A stretch of DNA of 64,000 nt. It comes from Linnemannia elongata (Eukaryota > Mortierellomycota > Mortierellomycetes > Mortierellales > Mortierellaceae). Within the stretch, counting starts at the first letter, position 1. Each line of letters starts with the position of its first letter. A model generated the notes under the pieces. It had not been told where the DNA came from, ran no database searches, and saw nothing but the letters and a program-made list of their open reading frames with translations. Shown piece after piece: positions 1 to 11,580 of this stretch. A program made the translations under genes and the position numbers. The DNA is taken from positions 558,001-622,000 of the forward strand of contig JAXBDG010000018.1 in assembly GCA_036320915.1 (NCBI GenBank), given 5' to 3'.

Positions 1-3000
1 GGAAGCGAGAGCGGCCTCGACAGTGCAAGGGATTCCTCAGACACCTTTGACGACCCTCTCTCACTCTCAGGAACAGCACTCCCCGCCGCATCGTTCTCAA
101 GAAGGGCCGTCACTGTCTCCGCTGCCTCATCACCCATGCCTGGTCTCCCTACTCGACGAACAAGCGGAAACATGACAGCAACCAGATCCTCTATTCTTTC
201 CAGAGACAGCATCTTTTCGGCCCCTATTCTAAACCGACGACCGGGCAGCACTGTGGAAAACAGCACAGAGTCTTCCTCATCGCCAGCAGCAGGAGGAAGA
301 GAGCGGAGTAGCTCCTTTTTAGGAAGAGAGAGCAATGAACCCACTGCGAAGGACGTGGCTCTGATGGCCTTGGGAACTCAAGCCTTCGCTATGCTGAAGC
401 GGATTCAAGAACATCCCATCGAGCTCGCAGATATCATTCGACTCTTGGTCACCAAAAAGGTAACAGCTGTGATGGATGATAACATGTTATGATATCGATG
501 TCACGCAGGAATGCTAAGCTAATTAATTCGGCCATCCTTTGTGTTTCTTCGCTCATCTAGGCCATTTTGATTCTGCCAACATATCCGGTGTCGACAGAGG
601 ACCCGGTTCCTCAGCGGGCACACTACGAGGACCACGTCATCATCCCTGAAAGCAACTCTGGGGAATCCCTATTTGTGACGCTAAGCGGCATCCGGGGTGT
701 TCTGAAACCTGCGTCCTCATCGATAGCCCTTTTGGGTCTGGCGACAGGACAGGATTTCGGCACCATGGTCTCTGACGCCTCTGGACCCACCAAGCGGTCC
801 TTCTTTGACAACATTTCCAAATCCGAAGGGACTGCGAGTACAAAAGCTCAGCATGAAATAGAATTAGTCAACTCAAGCAGGAAACCGGTGGTCATTTTCG
901 TTGAATCTGTGGGATCTATTCAAGCATTGTTGGTCGATAAGATGATCCCTCGGCCGGAAGGAGAGGAGACTCCGACACCCATTGTCCCACTGGCTTCAGG
1001 AATTCAGTCAGTCAGGGATCGATCGGCAGCGAGGAGGACCGCCAGCTCTGCGAGTTCAGTGCGATCTATGAGTTTTGCAGAGGAGAAGGAAAAGGACGCG
1101 ACACCTTTGCCAAAGTTGCCCAAGATTGCGTCCGATGTTCCCTTGGAGTGGGATAATATGATCCGAGATCTGGAGAGGTACCTGTAAATGCCATGTCCCT
1201 ACTTTTTTAGCAACCTGGTTGAGGGCGAAAACTGTATATGAGTGCGTCATACTAACTTTCTTATTCTTTCAATTGCCTCAATAGTATGGTGATCAAGCTC
1301 AGGAAGAGCCCTTTGCCTAATGCTGATCGTTATGCGAACGAGTTCCAACGGAAATATGACGAAGTGCGCCACCGCTTCGAGGCGTATGGATCTGCATCAG
1401 GAATGAACAATAGATGGACTGAGCTCGACTTTGATGAGGTGCAGCAGTGGGTAGAGGCATGGCTTTGTCGCGAGATGTACTCGGTTATTTTTCCACAATC
1501 AGCCGACGGACCAAATAGCCAGGATTATCTACAGGACGAGCAACTACAGGCCAAGATTGCGGCGCTCAACTTTTTGGATCTGACACTGGAGCATCTGGGC
1601 TTCGTCTTGGAGCACCCCGAGGATGTTGAACATATCGCCCAGGTCGTCCGCGAGGGAGGTGTCGGTAAGTAATTCAATCTCGTCGATGAACTTTTATTCG
1701 TTATGACGAGATCGAAGGCTGACAAAAATCTGACCATGACCTCTTCTTATTTTATTGGGACGACAAATCAGAGATGCAAAAGTTGGCGTTGGTCAAGTCC
1801 CCAACGGACAAGTTGAACGTCATTCTATCGTCGCATCGCGTCGTTGTTGGTATGTAAAACGTTGCTTTGCGATGTTTATTTATAGTAATTTCGCGAAACA
1901 GGCGATACAAATAATTAACATGCGTATATCCGACCGCGACCTTATAGATGCATTGAATAGAGAGCCTGCTGTTCAAGAAATGCTAGCAGAGGCAGAGCAA
2001 ACTGCGGAAACACCCGCCGTGACAACAAGCAGTGAAACTCAGGATTCTGTATCAGCCGTCGCACTTTCAACAGGACCCATCAGCCCCTCTGGTGAATCGA
2101 AAGCGGTCGAGAGCAAACCTTCTTCGCCCACTAGCACCAAGAACAAGCAGCTAAGTATGCCTAAGATCATGATGGACGGTGACATTCCTCGAATCAACTC
2201 TCCACTATCGCCAGGAGTCCGCCAAGCCAGGATCCCTATGGATGAGGGATATGAGCGTCGGTCACAGGCGGATGATGACGAAAGCGCCAGTCAACCCGTG
2301 CCAGTGGCAGAAACTGCCGAGACCACAGAGGCGGCAGTCGCAATTAGCAGTCCAGATGCAGAGCAAAAGCGGGACAGCACCAAAGACGAGGCCAAGAAGG
2401 ATACCACAACAGAGATCAACCCAGCCAACGTCGAGTTACCTATGAGCCCTGCCCCCGTGGAAGAATCGTCAACCCTCTCAATTGTCGTCCCTGAAGTTGT
2501 AGAGGCTGCACCAGCATCAACGGCAACCAAGACAGAATCAACAGCAGCAGCAGATAGTCCTCTTCCAGTCTTACCTTCTTCTCGCAAACAGTACAGTGCC
2601 GATGTCTTGCTGCCATTGCTCATCTTCAGCGTCGTCAAGAGTAACCCACCCATGCTGATTTCGAACCTTAGGTAAGCTACCTAGAACCTTTGCATTGCTT
2701 AACCTTGCACGCCTTCGTGATGTTTTTTGACCTTGTCGACGTCATGACTTTATGCACATAGGTACATCCAGAGATTCAAGGTTCAGGATCATCTTACAGG
2801 AGAACTGGCATATTGTCTCACAAACATGGTAGGAGGCCTTGACTATGCTATTGTGGTTCCAATATCAGGATTTGCACTTTGACACACACACTCACGCAGA
2901 AATACTCTTGTCATAGATGGCGGTGGTATCGTTCCTGGAAGAACTGGATCCTCAGGCCTTCGGTCTCTCAAGTGATATCAGGGTTTTGAGGTATACCTTT

Positions 3001-4037
3001 TGAACATATGATTGCACTATGCTCATGTGTGGCACAAGTGCTGGTATTCAAGACATTAGCTCACACTCAGCCTGCATTGTAATAACCCGACTCCCCCATA
3101 GCGACTTGTCAGATATCCACGCGACTACAGGAAAAACCAACCCTGCTGCGGTACCTTTGCTCAACTTCCAGGAGGGCCTTGACCAGACGAAAGCGTTGGG
3201 ACACAAAGTCAGCCAGGAACTCGTTGGCGTGGCCGAAGAGGGTATCAAAGTGATCTCGGATGTCGTCCAGGACGGTTACTCGAAATTCTTTGGAAGGTTT
3301 TTGACAACCTCTGATGGAAGCACGCCCTTTGGTGTCGGTAGTCCAAGAGTCCAGAATCAGACACGGGGGACAAGGTCATTATCAGCGGCCTCTTCGTTAG
3401 CAGCGACTGCTGCAGCTGCAGCGGCGGCATCTGTGAGCCCAACAAACTCGCTGGAAGAGGAACGGAAGCGGAGAGCAGCAGCTGTGACGAACGCGATGGC
3501 AAATGCAGGGTCATGGACAGGACCTGGATTGCCGGATGAAAAGAGCCGGATCTCAGGACTAGTGAGTCCGGCAGGGGTTACGAGCAATGTCTCCGCTGTG
3601 AGTGTGGATGGATCTGCTGGCACGACAGGCGTGGAAAAATCGAGTCCTCATGACAGTGCAATGGAAGCCGCCGCAAGGGTAAATAGAATTAGGACAATGC
3701 CTTTCATGCGTGAATGTGATTCTATATGAAAAGAAAAATGTCTTAGTGCTGTGGTCTAACACCTTCTTTTGTCATTGATTGATAGAATCGTGTGCTCGAC
3801 TTTCTTCGGACAGCAGAAGGTCCTCAGATCCAGTTCATGGCGTGCACGAATTCTGGAGACCTCCGGCTCAGCGATATCAAAGGTACAAGTGCAGCCTTGT
3901 GTGTTACTCTGTGTTGATTGAATGACAGCTTCATCTCGCCTACTGACCCTCATTCTTGCTACTGTAACAAAACAGATCTGTTGGAGGATTACCAAAGGAT
4001 CGGCAAGTTGTTGGAGCAAGCCAAGAAACTCGCCTAA
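1..4037 (+). CDS. VPS9-domain Rab5-type guanine nucleotide exchange factor, 5' partial
   Basis: The gene runs in from the left edge, frame 1 open from base 1. Ten exons fit GT-AG rules and keep frame: 1-459, 561-1177, 1285-1664, 1772-1849, 1948-2671, 2762-2828, 2917-2990, 3102-3678, 3786-3882, 3976-4037, giving 1,044 visible residues. VPS9 signatures are clear: KSPTDKLNVILSSHRVVV near residue 495, LLPLLIFSVVKSNPPMLISN near 732, then GELAYCLTNM and VVSFLEELDP. VPS9 domains load GTP on Rab5-class GTPases on early endosomes (family knowledge). Oddity: about 200 residues of Ser/Thr/Glu/Pro-rich sequence separate the two halves of the domain, probably a disordered insertion. The C-terminus has an Ala-rich stretch and ends in a short helix (DLLEDYQRIGKLLEQ). 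Orthology beyond the domain (Vps9, Muk1, RIN or ANKRD27-like) was not resolved. Confidence 0.85.
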
Positions 4038-5776
4038 AAAATACACACGAATGTTCCCTCTTTCACTTGAACCTGATTATTGTTAATGGAAAGAAAAGAA
4101 CAGCAAGGCCCCTGTGACCCATGTTTGTGAAGAGAGGGAAGGAAGCAGGGCTTTAGAACGTACATAGGGCACCAAACATCATGCGTATATGTGGATAAAT
4201 TGAGCAAGCGATCTTCACACAAAAAGTGTAGAAACTGGCCTTTTATTTATTTTTTGTGGCTGTGGTACCTTTTGCTGCTTCGGATATCCACGATGATGTT
4301 TCATATGTGTGCCTTCCATGCTACAACGCGAAGAAAAAGGTAGAATGACATCAACGTGCTTCTATGTGTTTGTGCCCGTCTATTCTTTGTCTTTTGGAGG
4401 AAGGATATTCTTACTTTGAGGATCTTGTCAATAGGGAATGGTGTTTGGAACGTCAATTAAAGGAGCAAAAGAAGCAATACGCAAACGTAAAACATATACA
4501 CCCATGCACACAAGTTGTTCAAGGCTCTTCTTGATGGATGTGTGTAAGTCGGCTTTTGTTATTGTACCTAATTGTGCGCACGCATGGACAACTTTCTCAA
4601 TTTTCTCCTCGCTATTTCTGTCACTTCCTGATTTTGGTGCTTGAAAAAAAAAAAAAAAAAAAAAAAATTGACGAGAAATATTTTTCAGTCAACACTGAGA
4701 AAGTGTACCAAAGGACAGATATTTGCCCAGTCTTGAGATGTAGAAAGTACACACATCACTCCTATTATGATTCTTGCGCTCACCCGCCTGCTTTTTTTTT
4801 TTTTTTTGGGATCCTACATTCGTAGAGTACCTTTTCGCTCCTTTCTTGTACGTGTCTTTTGGTTGTCTTCTTTCTTTGTCTTTGGCTATTTTTCAGTCTC
4901 ATACACATCATAGGCCTCTTCCTACTATTCCTTTTTCCTTTGAGCTTTCTGTCTTTTTTGCCTTGAAGTAAAAGTATCTCACATAGTAAGGTTCCTTCAC
5001 TTTTTAACCAGGTCGCTTGGACTTTGCAATGCTCTTCATTTGCAACATTGTCGCGCAAGAGCAGCAAAAAAAGGCTTCGTGATCTACAAAATCAAAAGTT
5101 ATCCCAGGCATTCGTGGAAAAAACATGCAAGAATCAAAAGCAGGATCCTTAACTCTTCTTCCCTCCAATTGATTCACCCTCACGCGCGTACGCACGGACT
5201 CAGGGCATATACACTTTCTAGGATGCATTCTATCAATAGTTTTTACCCCAAGTCCATGCATTACCGCCTCTGATTACTATGTATGGCCTTCGAATCAGTG
5301 CCATCAAGGCGCATCGTGTTATCAGAAAGATATAGAAGAATAGAAGAGAGGGATGGAGGGTGGAGTTGGAAATTATTGTTCCTTGCAGATGGAAAGAAAG
5401 GCACCATGAATGTGTTGTACTCGCAATAACGGAGTATGGATCGGTGATGGCAATACTTGAAGGGAAGAGCGAAAAAAAGAAAAGAGTAAAGATGATAAAG
5501 GAAACAAGTGAAAGCAACAGAGTGAGAAGTAGTTTTTTTGAAAAAAAAGGCAATGATGATGGAAAGTCTTCAATGACATAGAATTGTATAAGAATCAGGG
5601 GGGATCTCCTCTTTTTTTTTTTCTTTCTTCCTTCCTTCAGTTCTTTCATCACCATTCTCGCTCATCCAAACACAACCACCAAAAATAAAAACGCGTTCGT
5701 CTATCAACGCATCCCTACCGTCACAAGCACCCACGCAACCAAACCAAACCCACCAACCTCCCCTTTCAAGAAAAAA
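4038..5776. other. Intergenic, no gene seen
   Basis: This 1.7-kb stretch holds the 3' flank of the VPS9 gene and the leader of the next gene. It has an A-run around 4644-4667, a T-run near 4791-4807, and a CT-rich tract directly before the 5777 start codon. Frames of 60-140 codons on both strands are low-complexity and lack recognisable domains. Confidence 0.6.
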
Positions 5777-6220
5777 ATGTCAGAAACGCCCGAAACTCGC
5801 GCCCAGCTCCAAAAGCGACACGCAAGTTTGACCATTGATATTGAAAGAGTCTCCCAACGAATTGCCGCTCAAGAAAAGCAAATTGGGGTGTTTAGGGAAA
5901 CGGCCAAGAAAACCGCGGAGCCTCTCTATGACCCTACTGAGTTCAAGAGGGCTCGGCAAGACATGCAAAAGACCCTTGAGGATCACAAAAGCCCCACGAT
6001 GAACTCCAACATTGCCACGGCGATCTCCCTGTTGGAAACGTTGGACATTGGAGAGCCTGAAGTATCAGAAGTTGTTCAGGTTCGGGAGAAGCTTCGGCAA
6101 ACCCTTCATACAAACTCGAACATCTTTATTGCTTCGATCGAAAAAAGTCTGGAAGCGGACCGCGCCCGTCTCGCCCGGGATCAAGCCAAACTTGATGAAG
6201 TCAACAATCTCATTAAGTAG
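5777..6220 (+). CDS. Small coiled-coil protein of unknown function
   Basis: Single-exon frame of 147 codons starting with ATG in a favourable context (AAAAAAATGTC) after a CT- and CA-rich leader. I do not recognise the family. The protein is charged and almost entirely helical in appearance. A first heptad-like segment (residues about 5-45, LQKRHASLTIDIERVSQRI) and a second (about 95-147, rich in E/K/R/L, ending LDEVNNLIK) suggest a coiled-coil dimer or small complex subunit. There is no signal peptide, membrane segment or cysteine pattern. Composition and leader resemble the neighbouring real genes, which supports coding. It could be a subunit of a trafficking or cytoskeletal complex, but nothing in the sequence shows that. 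Confidence 0.7.
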   Translation: MSETPETRAQLQKRHASLTIDIERVSQRIAAQEKQIGVFRETAKKTAEPLYDPTEFKRARQDMQKTLEDHKSPTMNSNIATAISLLETLDIGEPEVSEVVQVREKLRQTLHTNSNIFIASIEKSLEADRARLARDQAKLDEVNNLIK

Positions 6221-7144
6221 GTTGTTTAAAAAGATGAGGTAGCTACATTTTCAAAGCCTCACAAAAGAAAACGAGTACACGTTTGTGTCAAGAAAGAAAG
6301 AAAAAAAGATAGTAAAAAAAAGTACCTAGGTTTTGTTAGAAAAAATAAAAACTATCACAAGTTTTGTTTGTAGAATGTAACCTTGAAATATTTGATGCAA
6401 CATTGTTTACTATTGTGGTCCCTTTGTTTGGCAAAGGGGTATTTTTTTTTTTGCAGATCCGGGCGCGACGCGTTCCAGAATGACGCGAAAGGAGTGACAT
6501 CTATGTACACGTATAAACACACGTGGATTTTAGGTTATGAGATAACTAAAGGCCTGATATTGCGCCTCGGGAGGGGTAGCTGGACAATGCAGAAAAGAAA
6601 ATGAAAGAAATCGAAAAATAGATATTGTGCCACTCTGTCGTACCCAAATGGTCCACACGCAGCAGCTGCCGATATGGCGTTAATTGAATACTGATTGATG
6701 AGGAAGAGGCGGGTTCGCACATAAAAGAATAATTTTTGATGCATGAGGGGTGGAGGGGAAACCGCGCGTTTGAACCATTAAAGCCATCTGCGCCATCCAG
6801 CTCTCTTTCTGTTTACAAACACAATGAAGTAACAATAGGAAAATGAGACGACAAGGAACAACAATGAACACAGGTGGACAGAAGTCGGAATGGAAGGGAG
6901 AATTAACAATAGTACAGACAATGAACTTTCGTCCCAAAAAAGAATGATCATTTCGACCGTTGGAACCATGACGGCTGTATCCATAGCAGCATGGAGCTTT
7001 CTTGTTTTTTGAAAATTCTCATAATCTCTATTTTCCCTTTCTTACATTTTTTGTTTCTTTCTTTCTTTTTTCACTCATCATTTAACCACTACAATTTTTT
7101 CCTCATCTCTACCTCTACGATACAAAGAACCCTACTCCACCACA
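6221..7144. other. Intergenic, no gene seen
   Basis: AT-rich 3' flank of the small coiled-coil gene followed by a T/C-rich leader (about 7030-7140) that ends at the next start codon. No conserved reading frame or RNA gene was recognised. Confidence 0.6.
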
Positions 7145-9541
7145 ATGGCATCTACCTCTTATTCCTCTCGCTCCTCCTCATTGCGTCCACCCCAAAAATC
7201 ACCCAAAAGGCCTTCCTCAATGTCTTCTTTCGTAACTCCCCACTTTGCCTACTGCCCCATCAAACCCATCCCACGCCCTTCGAGCGCATACGCCGAGCTC
7301 GAGTCGCCTCCTCCGTCACCTCTCCAACAGTCCAACTTTGACACCAACTCGAGCCACCCTCACGACCACAAGCAGCAGAAACCACGGCATCAGCAAGTCA
7401 ATAACCATGTCCGTCGATTCAACGAGTCAAGACCGATCCAGATCCCCATGGATCTCCTTCACCAGTCCAGATCTCCCGACATGTTTCCCGTAAAGCGGTC
7501 TTTATCTTCTACGTCTGCAGTTAGAGCAGCACCTGTCTTGCCTCTGAAGAAAAAGTACACACTCTTTAACACCCCTCCCGCCGACAAGCCCGCTGCTTCA
7601 CTCTCACCAGTCTCTCGACCTTTGTCGCCTTCGAGAAGTATTTCTTCCCTTTTGTTTCGCAAGCAACAACAACCTTCTCTCAGTACCTCGAGCGTCTCTA
7701 TCCATCTGGTTGGTCAACGCAGTTCCCCTGTTAATACGAGACTCGATGATTTTGACGAGTTTGAGGAAGTTCCCATCGATAGTCGTCCCGTTACACCTAC
7801 TCCTCCCATTGCTCTCACAACCCTTACAGCTACCACCTCTGCCACCGCTACTGCCGTCAGCCACGCTGCTCTTCAAAAGACAACGAACATCTCGGTCGAC
7901 GACATGGACGTGGATATGAATTCTGCCGATCGGTCATCTCCTCTCTCTGAGCAGACCCCTGTCGCAATCGGAAGCACTAGTCGGCACCAAACACTAGACA
8001 TGGTCGCGACCATGACGATCAACAACAACCAGAGTAACATCGACTTGACCAACAGTCTCCGCGAACAGCCTTCCACCAGCATCATCACCACCTCCTTCAG
8101 AGTCCCTGCTACTCCTCACCACACCACCACCACCACTAGCCAAGAGAAGGAACTGAGCACACCCAAGCGAAAGAAGTCGCTTCTCAAGTCCATGTCATCG
8201 TCCATGCGTCAAGTCAAGAAACGCGCCACAGATTTATTTGGCGGTATCCGTCAGAGGAGCAAAAGGTCCAAGAACCTCAAGCCTGACCAAGGAGAGGTCG
8301 ATGAAGGGTCCCTTGTTACCAAGGTTGAGGATCGCCAACCGGACAGTGAGGACTATGACTTGTCGACCTTATCATTGGCCGCGACTATTGGTCCTTTCAA
8401 TGTCTTGCCCAGCTGTACTACTACTCCGTCTCGTGTGGACTCCTCGTACATACCACCGCGAGATTCCTGCCCCATGGAAATCGACGTGATTAGTATTTCT
8501 TCTGATGCCTCAAAGTCGTCTGACCATACTGCCCCGCCCCTCGCTGCTGCTGTCGCCGTTGACTTGTTGCAGCTTTCTTGGTCGTCACCGAGCGGACCCA
8601 GCCTCTTCACCCGGTCAGCAGAGGACTTGACCCGCAACCCAATTTCAAGCTTTTACGACTTTAGCAATTGCGACCCTTATCTGCCAAATGTTGGCCTGTC
8701 CCTGACGACAGAGACAGAGGCAGATCGTCCTCACCACGTTCGTCCGAGTCGCAGCAAGTCCGAGTCTGCAGCTCCAATGATGACCCCCAAAAAGCCTGCC
8801 TCTCTCTCGTCCATCCCTTTTGCCCGCCACCTCCGCCTCCACTACGACCTAAAGGAGAACGATACCAACGAAGAGGGTGCCAAACAAAAGGAGAAGCAGG
8901 CAACCAAATCGAGCCGGTTCGGAGGTCTAGGTTCCAGCGACTGGATCGCCTCCAAGAACCATAGTGTGTCCAAGTTCATGACTAGGTACAAGAAGGGTGG
9001 CAAGAAGGGCAAGGACAAAGGTTACCTCGAAACCAATGGGTTTACTCTTGGTGGTATGGGGGGTAATCGTTCTGACCCCTTTCGAGATCCAGATGTGGAT
9101 GAGTGTGCGGAACTCATTTTTGCAGATACGCCTGCACCGAAATTTTCACCCTCCAGTCCAAAGGTGTCCTGTACCGAGACAAGACACAGCACCAGACTCC
9201 CCTCGTCCCCATCTTCATCCTTCAGTTCATTGCTCGCCTCTTCTCCTTCTTCCCCCTCTCCCACTTGTGAGGTTTCTTTCCAGCATGCGATCAACCGCCG
9301 CATGTCGGTAAAACAGCAACAGCAACAGCAACAACGAAAACAGGAAGAGCAACAACGACAACAGCAGGGGCAACAACGGCAGTGGCCACAAGATCAAGAA
9401 CAGGAAGAGCGGGCGCCTCAGGTCAAGTCGCTCCGGAGGTCGTCCTCAACACCGGCAGTGTCTACCCGCCAGCAACCTCCTCCTTCGATTGTTGTTTTTT
9501 CTTCCCGAGGTAGCCAGGAACTGTTTGTTCCATCTCCCTAG
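7145..9541 (+). CDS. Large disordered Ser/Pro/Gln-rich protein, unknown
   Basis: Single-exon frame of 798 codons with ATG after a long CT-rich leader. No known domain was recognised. The N-terminal 350 residues are Ser/Pro/Thr-rich with many SP sites, typical of a phosphorylated disordered protein. A strongly basic patch around residues 340-380 (KRKKSLLKSMSSSMRQVKKR, then GGIRQRSKRSK) could be a nuclear localisation or membrane-binding segment. Two more basic blocks lie near residue 615 (RYKKGGKKGKDKGY). A Gln-rich tract of CAA/CAG codons covers about 9313-9405. The long uninterrupted frame and codon use support a real gene. A regulatory or scaffold role is possible but unsupported. It is convergent with the Ap4A phosphorylase gene, 275 bp away. 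Confidence 0.75.
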   Translation: MASTSYSSRSSSLRPPQKSPKRPSSMSSFVTPHFAYCPIKPIPRPSSAYAELESPPPSPLQQSNFDTNSSHPHDHKQQKPRHQQVNNHVRRFNESRPIQIPMDLLHQSRSPDMFPVKRSLSSTSAVRAAPVLPLKKKYTLFNTPPADKPAASLSPVSRPLSPSRSISSLLFRKQQQPSLSTSSVSIHLVGQRSSPVNTRLDDFDEFEEVPIDSRPVTPTPPIALTTLTATTSATATAVSHAALQKTTNISVDDMDVDMNSADRSSPLSEQTPVAIGSTSRHQTLDMVATMTINNNQSNIDLTNSLREQPSTSIITTSFRVPATPHHTTTTTSQEKELSTPKRKKSLLKSMSSSMRQVKKRATDLFGGIRQRSKRSKNLKPDQGEVDEGSLVTKVEDRQPDSEDYDLSTLSLAATIGPFNVLPSCTTTPSRVDSSYIPPRDSCPMEIDVISISSDASKSSDHTAPPLAAAVAVDLLQLSWSSPSGPSLFTRSAEDLTRNPISSFYDFSNCDPYLPNVGLSLTTETEADRPHHVRPSRSKSESAAPMMTPKKPASLSSIPFARHLRLHYDLKENDTNEEGAKQKEKQATKSSRFGGLGSSDWIASKNHSVSKFMTRYKKGGKKGKDKGYLETNGFTLGGMGGNRSDPFRDPDVDECAELIFADTPAPKFSPSSPKVSCTETRHSTRLPSSPSSSFSSLLASSPSSPSPTCEVSFQHAINRRMSVKQQQQQQQRKQEEQQRQQQGQQRQWPQDQEQEERAPQVKSLRRSSSTPAVSTRQQPPPSIVVFSSRGSQELFVPSP

Positions 9542-9773
9542 TGTACCTTTTTTTTTGTTTTTCCTGCTCTGATTTTTAGAACTGATTTCAGGGCAGGACT
9601 GGATTCACCTCTTATGTGATGTTGTGCGCCACCCTCTTTTTTTTCCATTTTGTCCTCGTTTACCCCTATCCTTTTCATTTCAGCCTCTGTTTTGAGGATC
9701 ATAACGCATTACGAACCCTTTTACGCCTGTACAAGCCCTTTTCTATTGTTTGTCGCTTTGTTTAGTTTTCAAG

Positions 9774-9779
9774 AATAAA
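9774..9779 (+). terminator. AATAAA polyadenylation hexamer
   Basis: AATAAA lies 230 bp after the stop of the Ser/Pro/Gln-rich gene and before the convergent gene's stop. A plausible 3'-end signal, though far from the stop codon. Confidence 0.35.
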
Positions 9780-9816
9780 TAACGATGGACAATGAATCTA
9801 ATTACGTCAATATGGT

Positions 9817-11183
9817 CTAAAGACTAGAAAGCGCGCCTCCCATCTGCTTCTCGAGGACCTCTTGCTCCTTCTTCTTCTGGGCCTCCTCCTCTGCCGATCG
9901 ACCCTCACCATCTTTGCCAAACATAAAGCCAGTCTCAGCAACAAGTTCAACCACACCTGTCTTCTTGACAAATTCCAGTTCCTCTGGTGTCTTTGCCAAC
10001 ACCATTCCCGCAAATCCCAAAGAATTGACTTCCAATACGATCCCTTCCTCAGACCGGTTGGTCGCTTCCTGACGACGAGGAACTATCATCATGAACTCCC
10101 TAGTCAAAATCCAGTTATAGGCAAGTCCACTAGCACGACGCCCACCACCCATAACAAGATCCTTCTCCTCGTCCGACAAATGCTCCTGCTCGGCATACTC
10201 CCGGATCGACATGAGCATACTATCCATTAGCTTAATGTACGCCTCAACCAAGATATCCTCTGCATCCTTGCCAGGGGTATGCTCAGGGTCCTGTAACAAA
10301 ATCGCATGGTGGATACAAGGAAACGGAACTGTGAATTGTTCACCGGGACGAGTTTCCTTACGACCAGGACGACGCTGAATGACTTCCCGAACGAGGTTGG
10401 TGATGGGTGTGGGACGAGTGATGGGGAGGACTTGGAGGTGTTTGTGAGGTTGACTGGCTCCTGAGCGGGCTCCGCAGTTGTAGAATGCGATTGCGTCTGG
10501 GTGGGAGTCCTTGAGGGCTTGAAGGGAGTTCCAGGCGGTGAGAAGGTCTTCTGGCGACAGCGGCTGTGTCTGTGGGTGGAAGTCTAGATTGTTTAAATCA
10601 CGTCAGACGTAAAAGAGTCATTAATACGCGGTAATCGGAAGATACCACCACGACGCGACCTTTTTTTCTTTCTTTTTTCATGCGTTCCTGATCAATTGAA
10701 AGAAAGTTGCTTACCTTTAGTGACGAGGAGGAAGTGGTGAGGGACGATACAGAACTTGTTGAGGAGGATCTTGTGGTGCTCCGAGGCATCCTCGACAAAG
10801 AGGGCTGGGTCGTGGGGGAGGAAAGGATTGACACGTTGAATATGCTCGTGGGCCTTTGCCTCAACCACTGGTGCGATGCCGTGTGGCTTCTTTGCCAATG
10901 CTGGTGCGTAGCATACTTCCCACTGTGTTTTCAAGGATTGAGGCAGAAGAGAGGGTTAGGATACGGGTGTTTTGAGAGTCAATTGGTGAACGCGTTGCGG
11001 CTGCAAGAGTATGTATGAAAGGAGTAAGAAAGAAGAAAAGAAAGGGGGGGTTACCTCAATGTTGTATTCTGTCTCGGTGGTGGTTTGAGTGTCAGAGGCG
11101 GTGAAGATGAGACTGCCGGAGAGGAGGGCTGCGTCGTAGGTTGATTCGAGCTTTGGGTAGAGGTTGTTAAGGTATGTTGTCAT
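9817..11183 (-). CDS. APA2: Ap4A phosphorylase (ATP adenylyltransferase), Apa1/Apa2 type
   Basis: Three exons on the minus strand keep frame: 11055-11183, 10715-10922, 9817-10583, giving 367 residues, slightly longer than yeast Apa1/Apa2. The enzyme splits diadenosine tetraphosphate with phosphate to ADP plus ATP (family knowledge). The histidine-triad-like active site is visible as GASQPHKHLQVLP about halfway along, preceded by AIAFYNCGARS. The N-terminal part has the family's KFCIVPHHFLLVTK segment. The C-terminal part has SGLAYNWILTREFMMIVPRR and SLGFAGMVL, both typical. The start ATG at 11181-11183 begins MTTYLNNLYPKLESTYDAAL. The gene is head-to-head with the YIPF gene across 397 bp. Whether it is the Apa1 or Apa2 orthologue cannot be told; the symbol is only a family label. 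Confidence 0.9.
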
Positions 11184-11580
11184 TGTGTTTTTAGGAATGA
11201 AGTGTGAATTGAAGAGAGAGTGGTGGGGAGGGTGGAAGGTGAATCTTTTTCTTTTATGTGCGGATTCGAGAGCGGGGCAAGACGTCACTTTGTGTTCGGG
11301 CAATTGCAGATATGGCAGGGACCAGGCACACACTGATTCAAAGTTCAGAATGGATTTTGATCTTCGAAGAGAACAACGCAGTCCAACTCTCTGCAAAAAA
11401 AAAAAGATATAATTAGCGAGCGTTATTACTTTGTCGTTTTTTCTTTGCTGCTCATCATCGCCTTCTTTTCTCTTCTCTTCACTTAACTCTCCTCATCTGT
11501 CTCTTCATCAGCAACAATCCCTCTCTCCCTTTCATACACATCACACCTACTTATTTCACACATACCCCTAGCCACCAGCC
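11184..11580. promoter_or_regulatory. Shared divergent promoter region
   Basis: 397 bp separate the start codons of the divergent Ap4A phosphorylase and YIPF genes, so both promoters must lie here. The YIPF side is a CT/CA-rich leader of about 140 bp. No clear TATA box was seen. Confidence 0.5.

Noticed and set aside
9313..9405. CAA/CAG repeat that might be a microsatellite insertion
   Set aside because: It is in frame and encodes a Gln-rich tract inside a long open frame, so it is part of the 798-codon gene.
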